DNA of 64,000 bases, taken from NCBI GenBank assembly GCA_946902875.1, contig OX336340.1:22831566-22895565 (forward strand), written 5' to 3'. Shown here piece by piece: positions 1 to 11,700 of this stretch. The position numbers and the translations under genes are program-made. The first letter of the stretch is position 1. Each line of letters begins with the position of its first letter. The notes under the pieces were generated by a model. The model was not told the DNA's origin and searched no databases. It worked only from the letters and a program-made list of their open reading frames with translations. The DNA comes from Nematopogon swammerdamellus (taxonomy: Eukaryota > Arthropoda > Insecta > Lepidoptera > Adelidae).

Positions 1-2340
1 ATGCTTCCAGTGACGTTTTCGAAGCTCTCCATATATGAGCTTAGCGTCGATCTTGGCAGCCCTAGATTCTTGAAGAGACTGTAGAGCGACTTCGCTGGTA
101 GTCCTCTTGCTCCGACTTCCACAGCGAAGAGATCAGTCTTGAATCCGTTTCTCACAATCCGGTCTACTAAGTTGCAGTACTTGTTAAGTTTGATGTTGTG
201 GTCCTTCGGTATGTTACTTTCCCATGGAACTGTAAGTTCAACAAGTACTACATGCTTTGTCGCTTTTGAGAATATGAGTATATCCGGTCTTAATGCTGTG
301 GTACAGATTTCCGAAGGCATTTGGTAATGCTTCTCATGTGTGTCCATCAACAATTCCCAATCCTTTGCTGCTCCCAAAATTGAAGAAGGTTTAGTCCTAT
401 CTTTGGGCAGCTTAATGGCTCCAGGTTTCACAAAGTTGACCTTCTGGAAGCCGCTACTGGTTTGCCCTTTCCTGGACCGTGCAATTGACAGGTTGATGGC
501 CTCTCTGATGATTTGGAGGACTTTATCATGACGGTAGGAATACTGGCCTCGCTCAAGTAGTACTTTGCATCCGCATAACAAATGTTTGGCCGTGCCTACG
601 AACTCCTTACATGACGGGCATAGTCTATTTGTAGATTTTCCCCGTCTAACTAGGTTACTCGGGTCGGGAGAGAAAGCTGGAATGCATTTAAGTAGAACTT
701 AAGCAGCTCAGGGGACCAGTTGTATATTATGGATTTCCACTTCAATGCAGGAGGGATGCAGAAGTCGCCCACTGTTAGCCAATCATTCTGCATTTCTAGG
801 TTTAAGGCGTGAAATTTGAAGCCTCGTTCCATGTCCTCCTGAGCAAAACCTTTCAGTATTTCTTTATCAGACTTTGCTGTTTCTATGCCCAGTCCAGATC
901 TATTGGTGCGTGTACCAACTTGGAATGATTTGTAGAGGTCGAGTCTCGTTCCAGTTCATCTGATAGCGATGTGTTTGGTAAGGCTTGAATAGGGCTATCA
1001 TTGGAGTCTTTGAGTAAACATCGTTTGGTTATTCTCGTCTTTTGATAAAATATCGACGGTTTCTTAATGTTCAGTCCAAAGTTATTGTGAGATCTGTAAA
1101 GCGTTGACGAGTCAGCCGGGTGAGCCAGTCCAAACCATGACTTTAGGAATCTGGTCACATAAGAGTCTAATTTAGTCAGGTTTTGCTTTGTGAAGTCGTA
1201 GACGAGAAATGGCCATGAAAGTTTTGATGTCAGATAGTTATCGTAAATCCATGCCTCTTGTGTACCCAGGAGGGGAAGATTATCAGTTTGGCGGAGGCTC
1301 TCTTCGAAAAGTTGGACAATATCATCAGTAGGATGCTCCTTTCCTCTGCTGGTAATCCTTTTGCCCAGGAATTTAAAAGGGGCTTCATTAGCCACGGTTG
1401 CGATTGGTTTTCCGGCTACTGTCAGACCTGGATTGCTCGAGGTAAACTTTGAACCTTTCCTGGTTAAGCTCAAACAGTAGCACTTCGCTGGTTTTATCTT
1501 CATCCCTTTGGTCCATTCACAATAGTCATCTACCACCTTAAGAAGCGCCTGATTTTGTTTTGGATTGCGGGTTAACAGCGTAATATCATCCGCAAATGCC
1601 AGGATCGCCGCCATATATGTGTCTCCATATTTGAACCTGTATCCCCATTTGTTTTCTTTTACGACAAGCGTATCAATTAGAATGTGGCAACAATAATGTG
1701 ATAACAATGTTAAATGTGACAGGAGAGAGGCAGCAACCTTGGAAAAGTCCTATGCCGTAACAAATTTCCGGTGTCTTCTCCGTTTCGCCTTTTACTTGTA
1801 TTACAAAGGAAAGTTTTTTGTAGTAGGAGGCTATTATATTACAGATCAGAGGTGGCACATTATACCACTCTAGCGCCTTTAATAGTAAGTCATGGCGCAC
1901 CGAACCGAAGGCGTTTTCAAAGTCTAACCACGTGGCACTTAATTGTCTCTCATTCTTCCTTGCATCTCTAAGACATTCAGTCTGCAAAGAATTATGTTCG
2001 AGGCACCCTGAAACTCTTGGGAGAAATCCTTTCTGGTACTTCTTCGGTAAGTAGTCGTTGGTGTGTCACACATGTGTTTGAGTAGTCTGGCCTGTATAAT
2101 GGAGAAGAATATTTTCGAAATTGTGTTCGTAAGGGCTATAGGTCTAATATCCTTGGGATCAGTAACTTCTTTCTTTTTAGGTAGAAGAACAAACACGGCT
2201 TTACCCAGACAGTCTGGCACTTCTCTGTTCGTCCATATTCTTTTGTAGATGTTCAACATGTGTTTCCGCACGATGGACATTTTTTCGGTCCGTTCTACTA
2301 AATTTAACATTATATATTTTTTTAAAAGCAATGTTACGGT
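1..2340 (-). mobile_element. Decayed non-LTR retrotransposon (LINE), reverse transcriptase to C-terminal endonuclease
   Basis: Read on the minus strand this is the RT and C-terminal part of a non-LTR retrotransposon broken by several frameshifts. Seen: an RT entry block (RPIALTNTISK, about 2170), an A-motif LDFENAFGS (about 1915), GCCLSP (about 1735) and the catalytic FADD (about 1590). The pieces are open at 1939-2367, 1673-1987 and 883-1707, each in a different frame. Near 600-640 is a Cys/His cluster (CPSCKEF...KHLLCGC). At 120-300 a RPDILIF...VELTVPWE segment looks like the PD-(D/E)xK core of a restriction-like endonuclease, as in R2/R4/Dong-group LINEs. The end runs off the window at base 1 and the 5' part is lost at about 2340, next to a SINE. 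The clade call is tentative; the LINE nature is secure. Confidence 0.82.
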
Positions 2341-2723
2341 GTTTTTTTTTTTTATGAAAACTGACACGGTTGGCTACATCACCTACAACGTCCGTGATGT
2401 CAGCCCATAACACCGGGTGAACTAAGTGCCATGTCAGTGCTTCCCCCTTTGATCGTGCTGTGAACTGGTCGGAAAATACAAACTATTTACATAGCCGTTT
2501 CGACCGACGTTTCACTCAGTGCGGTGGTACCAACCCGGGCGGGTTAAACCCTACCACCAAGTGAGATTAGGAGGAAAGGGACCTACAGTTTTACGAGGAA
2601 TCCGAACCTCGGTCAGCCTCCAACGGTCAGCGGTCACCCATCCAAGTACTGACCGCACCCAGCGTTGCTTAACATTCAATAGCGACAGTTGACTGTCTGC
2701 ACCCCTGAGCTATCGAGGCTGAC
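2341..2723 (-). mobile_element. SINE copy with tRNA-like and 5S-rRNA-like promoter
   Basis: Near full-length member of a family present many times in the window (32138, 36262, 38795, 50664, 51400, 58440 and fragments). On the minus strand it opens with GCCTCGATAGCTCAG (A-box-like). It continues with a block like the internal promoter half of 5S rRNA (TACTTGGATGGGTGACCGC) and GGTTCGGATTCC (B-box-like), then a conserved body, and ends with an A-rich tail (T run at 2341-2352 on the plus strand). Confidence 0.7.
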
Positions 2724-2817
2724 GTGGTCCTATTTTAATTGGGTCAAGATCGGATTGGAATGCGAGCAACATTAATAGCAAAAAATTACTAAAAAAACTG
2801 TGAAATAAAAAATAAGT

Positions 2818-3155
2818 TTTAAAAAACATGAAACCGACTTCCTAAGAAAAGTAGAACTAAAAAACTATTTAAAATAAAAATATAAAAACCGCCTTCAAAA
2901 ATATATGAAATAAAAACTAAAAACGAACCCTAGAGTGGAAGGCGGTGCTAAAGCAAAAATGATGCATGAAAGAAAACATGAGTGGATGATATCCTTTGTG
3001 ATTTGTGTAGCCTTTTTAGCACCGCCTTCAACTCTAGGGTTCGTTTTTTTTAGGTTTTTATTTCATATATTTTTGAAGGCGGTTTTTATATTTTTATTTT
3101 AAATAGTTTTTTAGTTCTACTTTTTTTAGGAAGTCGGTTTTATGTTTTTTAAAAC
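2818..3155. mobile_element. Foldback MITE, copy 1
   Basis: Two ~130-bp inverted arms (for example ACCGCCTTCAAAAATATATG and its complement) surround a ~75-bp loop. A second copy is at 60806-61030 with the loop in the opposite orientation. No coding capacity. Confidence 0.7.
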
Positions 3156-3285
3156 TTTTTTTCTTTTTAATGTTCTTTTTTTGTTAAAAGTATTTAATTA
3201 TTTTAATTTTTATTATGTATTTTTTTTTTCTTTTATGTTTTCTGTGTTTAAATTTGTTTGCAATAAAAGTTTTTGAATTTGAATT

Positions 3286-5010
3286 TGACTTCCACCAATA
3301 CACTTGGTAACGAGGGTCTGATGATGGAGACCGGAGGTGGACAGTGGAACTCTTCGACCGTTACTAATAACCCCTCGAGTTTGGGCTCATTTGGTTGGTT
3401 TGGACGAGTGTCACATACTTCTACTAATACACTTGGTGACGAGGGTCTGATGATGGAATCAGGAGGTGGGTAGTGGAACTCTTCAACCGTTACTAGTAAC
3501 CCCCTCGAGTTAGGGTTCATTTAGATGGTTCGGACGAGTGCTCCATACTTCCACCAATACACTTGGTGACGAGGGTCTGATGATGGAGACCGGAGGTGGA
3601 CAGTGGAACTCTTCGACCGTTACTAATAACCCCCTCGAGTTTGGGCTCATTTGGTTAGTTTGGACGAGTGTCCCATACTTCTACTAATACACTTGGTGAC
3701 GAGGGTCTGATGATGGAATCAGGAGGTGGGTAGTGGAACTCTTCAACCGCTACTAGTAGCCCCTCGAGTTTGGGTTCATTTGGTTGGTTCGGACGAGTGC
3801 TCCATACTTCCACCAATACACTTGGTGACGAGGGTCTGATGATGGAGACAGAGGTGGACAGTGGAACTCTTCAACCGTTACTAGTAACCCCCTCGAGTTA
3901 GGGTTCATTTAGTTGGTTCGGACGAGTGCTCCATACTTCCATCAATACACTTGGTGACGAGAGTCTGAATATGGAGACCGGAGGTGGACACTGGAACTTT
4001 TCGACCGTTACTAATAACCCCTCGAGTTTGGGTTCATTTGGTTGGTTTGGACGAGTGTCCCATACTTCTACTAATACACTTGATGACGAGGGTCTGATGA
4101 TGGAATCAGGAGGTGGGTAGTGGAACTCTTCAACCGTTTCTAGTAACCCCTCGAGTTTGGGCTCATTTGGTGGGTTTGGACGAGTGTCCCATACTTCCAC
4201 CAATACCCTTTGTGACGACGGTCTGATCGTGTCAGGAGGTTGACAGTGGAACTCTTCAACCGTTACTAGTAGCTCCTTCGTATAATCAATTGAGCCCAAA
4301 CTCTTGGGACTCTTCAACCGTTACTAGTAACCCCTTCGTCTAATCAAATGAGCCCAAACTCTTGGGACTCTTCAACCGTTACTAGTAACCCCTTCGTCTA
4401 ATCAAATGAGCGCAAACTCGTGGGACTCTTCAACCGTTACTAGTAACTCCCTCGCGTTTGGGCTCATTTCGATGGTTTAAATTCCACGGAAGAGTTCCAC
4501 TGTCAACCTCCTGACACCATCAGACCCTCGTCACCAAGTGTATTAGTAGAAGTATGGGACACTCGTCCAAACCAACCAAATGAGCCCAAACTCGAGGGGG
4601 TTATTAGTAAGGGTCGAAGAGTTCCACTGTCCACCTCCGGTCTCCATCATCAGACCCTCGTCACCAAGTGTATTGGCGGAAGTATGGAGCACTCATCCGA
4701 ACCAACTAAATGAACCCTAACTCGAGGGGGTTACTAGTAACGGTTATAGAGTTCTACTGTCCACCTCCTGTCTCCATCATCAGATCCTCGCCACCAAGTG
4801 TATTGGTGGAAGTATGGAGCACTCGTCCGAACCAACCAAATGAACCCAAACTCGAGGAGTTACTAGTAACTGTTGAAGAGTTCCACCACCCACCTCCTAA
4901 TTCCATCATCAGACCCTCGTCACCAAGTGTATTAGTAGAAGTATGTGACACTCGTCCAAACCATCCAAATGAGCCCAAACTCGAGGGAGTTACTAGTAAC
5001 GGTTGAAGAT
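3286..5010. repeat. 130-bp satellite array arranged as an inverted repeat
   Basis: About seven 130-bp monomers run in one orientation from 3286 to about 4250 and about four run in the opposite orientation from about 4490 to 5010. Between them (about 4254-4450) is a 58-bp unit repeated three times that joins a forward half-monomer to a reversed half-monomer. The monomer is the same satellite as at 17091-19555. Short ORFs here are satellite translations, not genes. Confidence 0.85.
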
Positions 5011-5204
5011 ATTAATAAATAAATTAATAAATAGATAAGACGATGAAAGCCGTCCCAGAGAAATTATTATTGTTTTTCATTAAATTTTTATCCTTCAACT
5101 TTTTAGTTAATGAATCAAAATAAATCTATGTATAATTAATATTATGTAGTACTTATGTATGTTTATGATGTTTCTGTTTTATGTTATGTACTAGGTATAT
5201 TTCG

Positions 5205-6512
5205 ATGGCTTACTTCGAAAAGGCATTAAGTCAGAAAAACTAGTTTCGAGATAAATCGATTTGAAGTTTTGTCACAAGTTAAAAAATATTAGAAAAATAA
5301 ATTTTTCTTTCTTTCTATTAATTTCCTAACAAGGACATCTTTAATTATTGTTTACTTATATTTTATGGTTTATACCATGGTTGCCTTTAAGAAAAATGAA
5401 ATTTTGTCATAGAAACCCCTGATTTAATGCTTTCTTCCTGGAGACATTTGTTCATTCTTTGAATGAAATAGCTGAATAAAAACAACGTTTTTCATTATAA
5501 TTTTTATTTATTGAAGAAAAAAATACAAAGCTCACCTTGTCATACGAGGGTAGATCATAAAGTTTTTGGAATCACATACTTTTACCAGGTATGTTGTTTG
5601 AGGGTAGTTTGTAATGAAAGCAACCAGTCACTATTGTAGTGTTTTGATGTCAAATATTATTCAGCTGTGGTTTATTTATTAAGAAATTAAATTTTGAATT
5701 CAAGTTGTCGCTAAAAATTACGAAGTATGAAGAAAAACGAGATCCGTGCGGTTTTAAAGTACCTGTTTCTAAAAAAAATGTCTACTAAGGATTTTTTTTG
5801 GATATGTCGCAAACATTAGGGCACAGTGCGTGCACCACACTATTCCACTGTTGCTTACTGGGTATGAGTTCAAACGTGGCAGATCGAGCTGTGAAGAGGA
5901 CGCTCGCTCTGGCCGCCCGTCCACATCCCTCACAGAAGAAAAGATAAAAAAAAGTGGAAAAAATTGTTTTGAAAGACAGAAGAGTTACAATAAACCACCT
6001 CGCAGAGACCCTACAGATATCTTATGGCAAGCATTTAAACTAATTTTACATAAAAAAAATGTTATCCCGGTTTAGACTTTATGCTACATGCGTCCTTCTT
6101 ATTATCGGAGACAGTATTTCTAATTTAAGGTTAAGAGCGTGAAATTCTAAGTGACGTCTGACATAAGTTAGAAAGAAATCATTTAAATTTTCATTTAAAA
6201 AGACACTAAGTCCTCTTAGTGCTTTGTGATGTAAGAAATTCTTTGGAATTTTTAATTAAGAAACCACCAAGTCCCCTTAGTGCCTTTTCGTGCAAGAAAT
6301 TATTACACTTTTCCACATAAAACCTAACTTAAGTCCACTTAATGCGTTGTGATTGGAAAATACTTGACTTAGTGCCACCTCTATCTCGGGAATTAAACCA
6401 CATACGACTTAGTTCGTTTTAGCAGACGAAAATATAAAATTTTATGAGTATAAATGCATCAAAAAGTGAAAATCGACTTTTGTTGACTTAATGCCTTTTT
6501 GAATTAAGCCAT
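5205..6512. mobile_element. TIR element (~1.3 kb) carrying an inserted mariner remnant
   Basis: The left end (TCGATGGCTTACTTCGAAAA, then GGCATTAAGTCA) and the right end are inverted copies over about 33 bp with a few mismatches. Degenerate ~70-bp repeats of a CTTAGTGC motif fill 6120-6400. A mariner fragment lies inside. No transposase matching the outer TIR is seen, so it is probably non-autonomous; the superfamily is unknown. Confidence 0.5.
5727..5990 (+). pseudogene. Mariner transposase N-terminal remnant
   Basis: Begins ATGAAGAAAAACGAG and reads through a mariner helix-turn-helix region. It is broken by a stop near 5817 and resumes with FKRGRSSCEEDARSGRPS, the hallmark linker of mariner transposases, then TSLTEEKI. 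The D,D(34)D catalytic domain is absent. A mariner-type terminal sequence with GAGGGTAG lies upstream near 5545-5610. Inactive fragment. Confidence 0.75.
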
Positions 6513-6939
6513 CGATTTATAAAATAAAATATGTTTTCCGCCTCTCTTTCACTTGACTACCCTTACTTCTTTCTCTATAATTTTATTCGACATTACCCAA
6601 AGGTTCACTGGAAGAAATCACTTGCAGTGATAAGTCCGCCTTTGCGCACTCCTGTATTTATTGTTTCTTGTCGTTTACTGTTCTTCTTTCAATTGTGTGC
6701 AATAAAGTGTTTCTATTCTATTCTATAAAATTTGTTTGTATAAAATTAATTATTTACCTTCCAATTTTTTTTAACATTATTTAGCTGATTTTGAGATCTA
6801 ATGGGATATATGAACACAGTGAAAATATTTAAAGCACAGTGGACACTTACGTACCTTTCAGCTTATGCAAATACACCTTCTCCGCGAAAAGCGAACAGCT
6901 TAATGTCCAAAGTGTATGGTGTATGGCTCTGTATTAAAT

Positions 6940-7310
6940 ACTAGCTTTTGCCCGCGTGTTCGCTCGCGTGAAATTCTTATTTTAAAATAAAAAAGAAAGT
7001 AAGTAAGCCGTACCTTTATTTCGGCGCGCGTAACACATCGGTTTGTATGAGAGAGAGCCACATCTTTTTAGCCTATCCTGTGTCTCATATAGTTAAATGT
7101 GCTTGTACTAAGTTTCAACGAATTCGGATGTACGGTTTAAGAGTTATGGAGGAACATACATACATACAGAAAAAATTTAAAAAAATCGTGAATTGAGTTT
7201 TGTTATCATATCATACATAGAGTCTAGAAACGCAATGTCTCATAAAACAAAGTAACTTACTCCATGACCATCCCTTACATATTTATTATTAGTATTTATT
7301 AGTATTGATT
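6940..7310 (+). mobile_element. Dispersed repeat, GCCCGCG...TCGCTCGCGTG family (intact copy)
   Basis: Starts at ACTAGCTTTTGCCCGCG and contains a conserved core (CCTATCCTGTGTCTC, then GTGCTTGTACTAAG and GGTTTAAGAGTTATGGAGG). It ends near TTTATTATTAGTATT. Other copies are at 20745-21021 plus 31816-32000 (split by the Polinton), 36680-37060 (minus) and 53810-54110. Its uninterrupted segment around 7240 is the empty-site reference for the Polinton insertion. Confidence 0.65.
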
Positions 7311-7494
7311 AGTATTGATTAGACAAGGATGTAGCACTGCGTCGTTATTTTCATGTGCAATAATTTTAGCAAACTTGTGTTAAAATTAACAAACGCGTTA
7401 ATTGCTTTTACCTACATCAAATTATTATGTGATGTGACCGTCACCGCATAAAATAGTTATTCACACAACGAAAATTGAATCCCACGGTACGAAA

Positions 7495-7795
7495 GTGGAA
7501 TCGAAAATGGCATCCCACGGAACGAAATTAATTAAGGCCAAGCGGCCGGAAAAAAAGTCTCCTAACAACTTCCGAAGACCAAGAAACTAAAAAAACTCTT
7601 AAAAAGTCAAACATTCAAAACACTCAAAACTCAACATATTTAAAATACTTGAAGAGAGACGTATAACTTCTAACGCGCGTACGTACACACACGCACAATT
7701 CTTTCTATTAAGCTTTTTTTAGGCGGCCTTTTTTCTATTCTTGCATGGTATCTAGTAGCAGCAGTAGCGCGATGTAATGGACGGAAAAAAATCAT
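7495..7795 (+). repeat. Dispersed repeat pair, copy 1
   Basis: Shares CATCCCACGGAACGAAATTA, GAAGAGAGACGTATAACTTC and GCGATGTAATGGAC with 14473-14745 in the same order. Unclassified family; no coding content. Confidence 0.55.
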
Positions 7796-8053
7796 TTAGG
7801 GATGATCCAAATCCATAATCCAAATCCAAAAGTTTATTGTCAAAAATATAGAACGATACATTATTAATATTGAGCACTAAAGATATTCTATCTATGTATG
7901 TATAAATTTCTGTCTGCTAGAACAAGACACTAGACATCTCGGTGCATCATCAGTGCATCTCGGGAGAGGGGATAGATGTGTGGTGCCTACCTACATGCGA
8001 GATCGACGTCAACGCGTTACGCGACTCACGAGCTTGGTTCAATGTTAAAAAAA

Positions 8054-8420
8054 TAAAACGGGCCAAGTGCTCGTCAAATTCGCGAACCGAGGGTTCCGTA
8101 TCGCCATGTCATGCTTAGCACCACCCACGCCATCTATGCATTAGTTAAAATGCTTCATAATCTCTTCGGTAGATGGCGCGCAGACACTTTTTACTTTCTT
8201 GTATATGGGAACCCCTGTGATTCTTTTACTTTTTCTTATTTTTATTATTTGTTGTTATATCGGCCATAATTACACATATTCTGTGAAAATTTCAACGATC
8301 TACCTATTACGGTTCAAGATATACAGCCCTCGGACAGACGGACAGACAGACAGACAGACAGATGGATAGCGTACATGCTTAGTAATAGGGTCCCGTACGA
8401 CGGATACGAAACCCTAAAAA
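8054..8420 (+). mobile_element. Dispersed repeat, GGCCAAGTGCGAGTCG...GGAACCCTAAA family
   Basis: Starts with a diverged form of GGCCAAGTGCGAGTCG and GAGGGTTCCGTA, carries a (CAGA)n tract and ends ATACGAAACCCTAAAA. This is one of the commonest repeats in the window; other copies are at 12063-12477, 15165-15510, 35300-35822, 40433-40670, 43727-44003 and 60398-60618. The GTTCGACTC-like segment suggests a tRNA-related head, but I cannot classify it firmly. Confidence 0.6.
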
Positions 8421-8602
8421 TGTTACGTACTCTACTCGACTAGTCGACCGAATCAAACGATATTTGTTCAATAGGATTACAGAGCACGGATAGGCAAGAA
8501 TCAAATACGCCTAAAAATATTAAATTATTTATTACGTTTATCACCTATTACACGGAATTTTTACCTATTACATGGACTGTATTATCTATCTGTAATATAA
8601 TA

Positions 8603-8781
8603 TTATGTGGGCCTTTTCCTCGGCTCCACAAGAATGTTATATCCGTTAGCAGCCTTCATCATGATGTCTATCTTGACCGGTATCTGCATGGAGCTCAGCT
8701 TGTCACCGGGGACGCACACGCGGTACCGGCGGAGCACCGCCGCCAGCGACGTCTTCATCGACATCATGGCGTACTGATAAC
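8603..8781 (-). CDS. P450 exon 10 (C-terminus)
   Basis: Acceptor TGCAG at 8782-8786. The exon completes the Gly codon after the haem Cys, then reads [13 protein letters not shown] (the L-helix that follows the haem cysteine), and ends in ...EPRKRPT and TAA at 8603-8605. Confidence 0.92.
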
Positions 8782-11700
8782 CTGCAACATATCACAACCT
8801 TGTTACCTACAACAATACCCACCTTGTTACCGCCACACTGAATGAAGGTCGGTCGAAGCGGCGATAAAAATATTTCGTATTTTCCGTCCAGTTCAATGTA
8901 GCCGGCAAGACCAAAAAAGACATCGCACCTTGTTCAGCAAAGTGTTTATGACCTGACGTCACTGGACTGGTAAATGCAATACAAAATAAAAGAGACACGA
9001 AAACTTGTTGATCTGTCTTTACTGCCAATTGGAAGAAAGGCTATAAAAGGCAAGTGCGTCTGGGACTATTCTGACGACTATGTTTCGGCAAGAGCATCAC
9101 TGTGTTATGTTGCCTTGTAAACATCCTACACAATCTGGATTGGGCCCCAATTTGGGGAGAGAGAGAGAGAGTGAGAGAAGAAGGGAAAAATCGACGCAAT
9201 CCGAGCAATCGCGTTTTGTTGTTGCGAAGCACAGAACGGTGGCCACCAGTCGATTTCCTACTAGGCACGAAGAAGACCTATCTCTACAGACTTGTAAATT
9301 GGTTCGGCTAAGTTCGATGCCTTTACTTACAACTTTCTTACTCTGGCAGTAAAGCGCTAATAGTTAGAGATATACGTGACGTAATTGCAAATCAACACAC
9401 TCAATTGGTGAAGGGTTGCAAGGCTTAAGAGAAAGAAGAAGTGAATCGACAGTTAGTTGATCTGGCTGGCGGGGAGGGAAGGCGTGCTTGCATTAGTTGA
9501 CATTGAGATAATATTTAAGTTTTGGAAACAGAATTAAGATGATCAAATATTGTCGATGACGTATTCTCCAGAAAAAATGAAGTTACAGACCTAGACAGTT
9601 CCTGGGGCCTGCGCTGAAGGGCAGGTAGGCAAACGAGTGCATAGAGCTGTAGCGCTCCGGACAGAAGCGGTCGGGGTCGAACTTCTCGGCGTCCGCTCCC
9701 CAGTACTTAGGGTTCCGGTGCGTCCCCCAGATGCTGACCGGCACCCCGGACCCCGCCGGCAGCACTCTGCCCGACGCTGTACAAATTCAAAGTCAATCAT
9801 TTTTATTTCATTGAGCATTTTATTGGATCCTTATGGACCCATAGAGTGTAACAATAATAAACATTAAATTATATAAATTAACATACAAAATGTACCTATT
9901 CCTAAGCCGTCAGTTTTTGTCAAATGTCCAATTAAATTTTTCGTCAAAATATTTATTTAAATTATTACAAACATTGGTTTGCAAATCTAAACATACAAAG
10001 TGATTTGCCAAAATTAGTTGTGGGATAACAGTAGTCAGTCAGAACACTCTTAGATACAAATTATGGTCAGCAAAGGCATCCTTTAATTCATTAACATTAG
10101 ATTTTTCGTTTAAAATCATTCTCGTTAACTTTTTTTATGTGTAATGAATGAATGAATGACAGTTTATTATAAAATCTAACACCAAATACAATACATTACA
10201 CACAAATGTATGTATGTATTTTATGTCAAATATCTCAGAAATAGCAAGAAGCGTGATATGGAGGCTCTCTAATTACTCGTACTTATTCAAGAAATCCCGC
10301 ACTCAACAACATTTAATAAGTACTCACGTAGAGTGATTTCTTTTTCAACTTTTCTGATAATGAAAGGCACCGGCGGGTACAGCCTCAGCGACTCCTTGAT
10401 CACTCTCTCTAGGTAACACAACTTGGAGAGGTCTTCCTTCACCAGCGGCCGGTCTGAATTGCCGTACACGTCCAGCAGTCTACGGGAAAGACATTCAAGC
10501 TACACTCACGATAACACACTTGTCGGAGCTATCAGATGATAATAATCTTCACATTTTTTTTATTGCTTCCGAACTAGGTGGCTGTGCCCGAGGTCGAAGC
10601 CTCAATCGCAGCCAATTTCACCCCCGAGGAGGTGCCAGTCCGGCTTGGAGGTGGACTAACATCGCTGGGGGAAGGCTATTAACCCGCGATTTGAAGATCC
10701 GTGGATTGTAGGAGTGGGGAAAGATATTCCCCGGAAGCCACCTTTGCAGTGCGGCACAAGAACGATTTAGAGAATCATGCAGTTCGAAGAACTCTTCTGT
10801 CCACTACAAAGGGGTGTTCCACGAGAGTATGGCGGGTTTGGCGAAGGTGAACAGGAGGTTAAAACATTTTCAGTGTTAACAAATCTTAACGCTGCTTCAC
10901 CGTTCGGAACCGGCATAGCGGTCTCGTCTGTGTTCTCCTCTAGTCCAGTATAGCCAGCAATCCAAATGGAATTCTCCGAAATGGCACCTACCTTCTCGGA
11001 GGTGATATTGGCTGGTCAGAGCATGTGCTTTGGTCCATCTGACTCAACCACCCATAGCTGATTACATGAAAAAAAAATGCTTTTCCGTCACAGGCTCTAA
11101 GGACCGACCACAAATCTCCAGAAACTGTTTGAGAAAGTGTTTTGCGAAAATCTTTTCATCTAGATGGCCACACATTTGAAAAAGCAGTGGCAACACTTTA
11201 AGTGCTGGGTAACTTGCCCTCCGCAACATTATATTATCACTTTTCCCGACAGCTTTTCGGGAACCATTCATATCATTCATCTAGACTGGACATAAAAAAC
11301 CTACTGATCTAGAGTTATCAATTGAATTAAATATTATTATAATGTTTTTGGACATTGACAGGTGAAGTCACTGGCTACCGCCATCGGAAGACAGGCGTGA
11401 CGGTATGTTAAACATGCAATGTTTCGATGTGATTATTTGTAATTAAAAAGAGGATAAGAATAAACACTGACTCCTGGTACACCCTCTCTTGCACGTCCTG
11501 GTACTGGCCCAGCAGTAGTAGTGTGAAGCAAGTTCCCACAGCCGACGTGTCCGTGCCGGCTATGGTGAGGGATAGCACCTCCTCGCGTAGCTCCAGGTTG
11601 TTGTAGCCTTGATCCTTGTTCGATTGAGATATCAGGAGACTCAGAAATGTTCTTCGTTTTGAATCATCACCTGAAAAGTAATCAAATCGTAAAAACCTTG

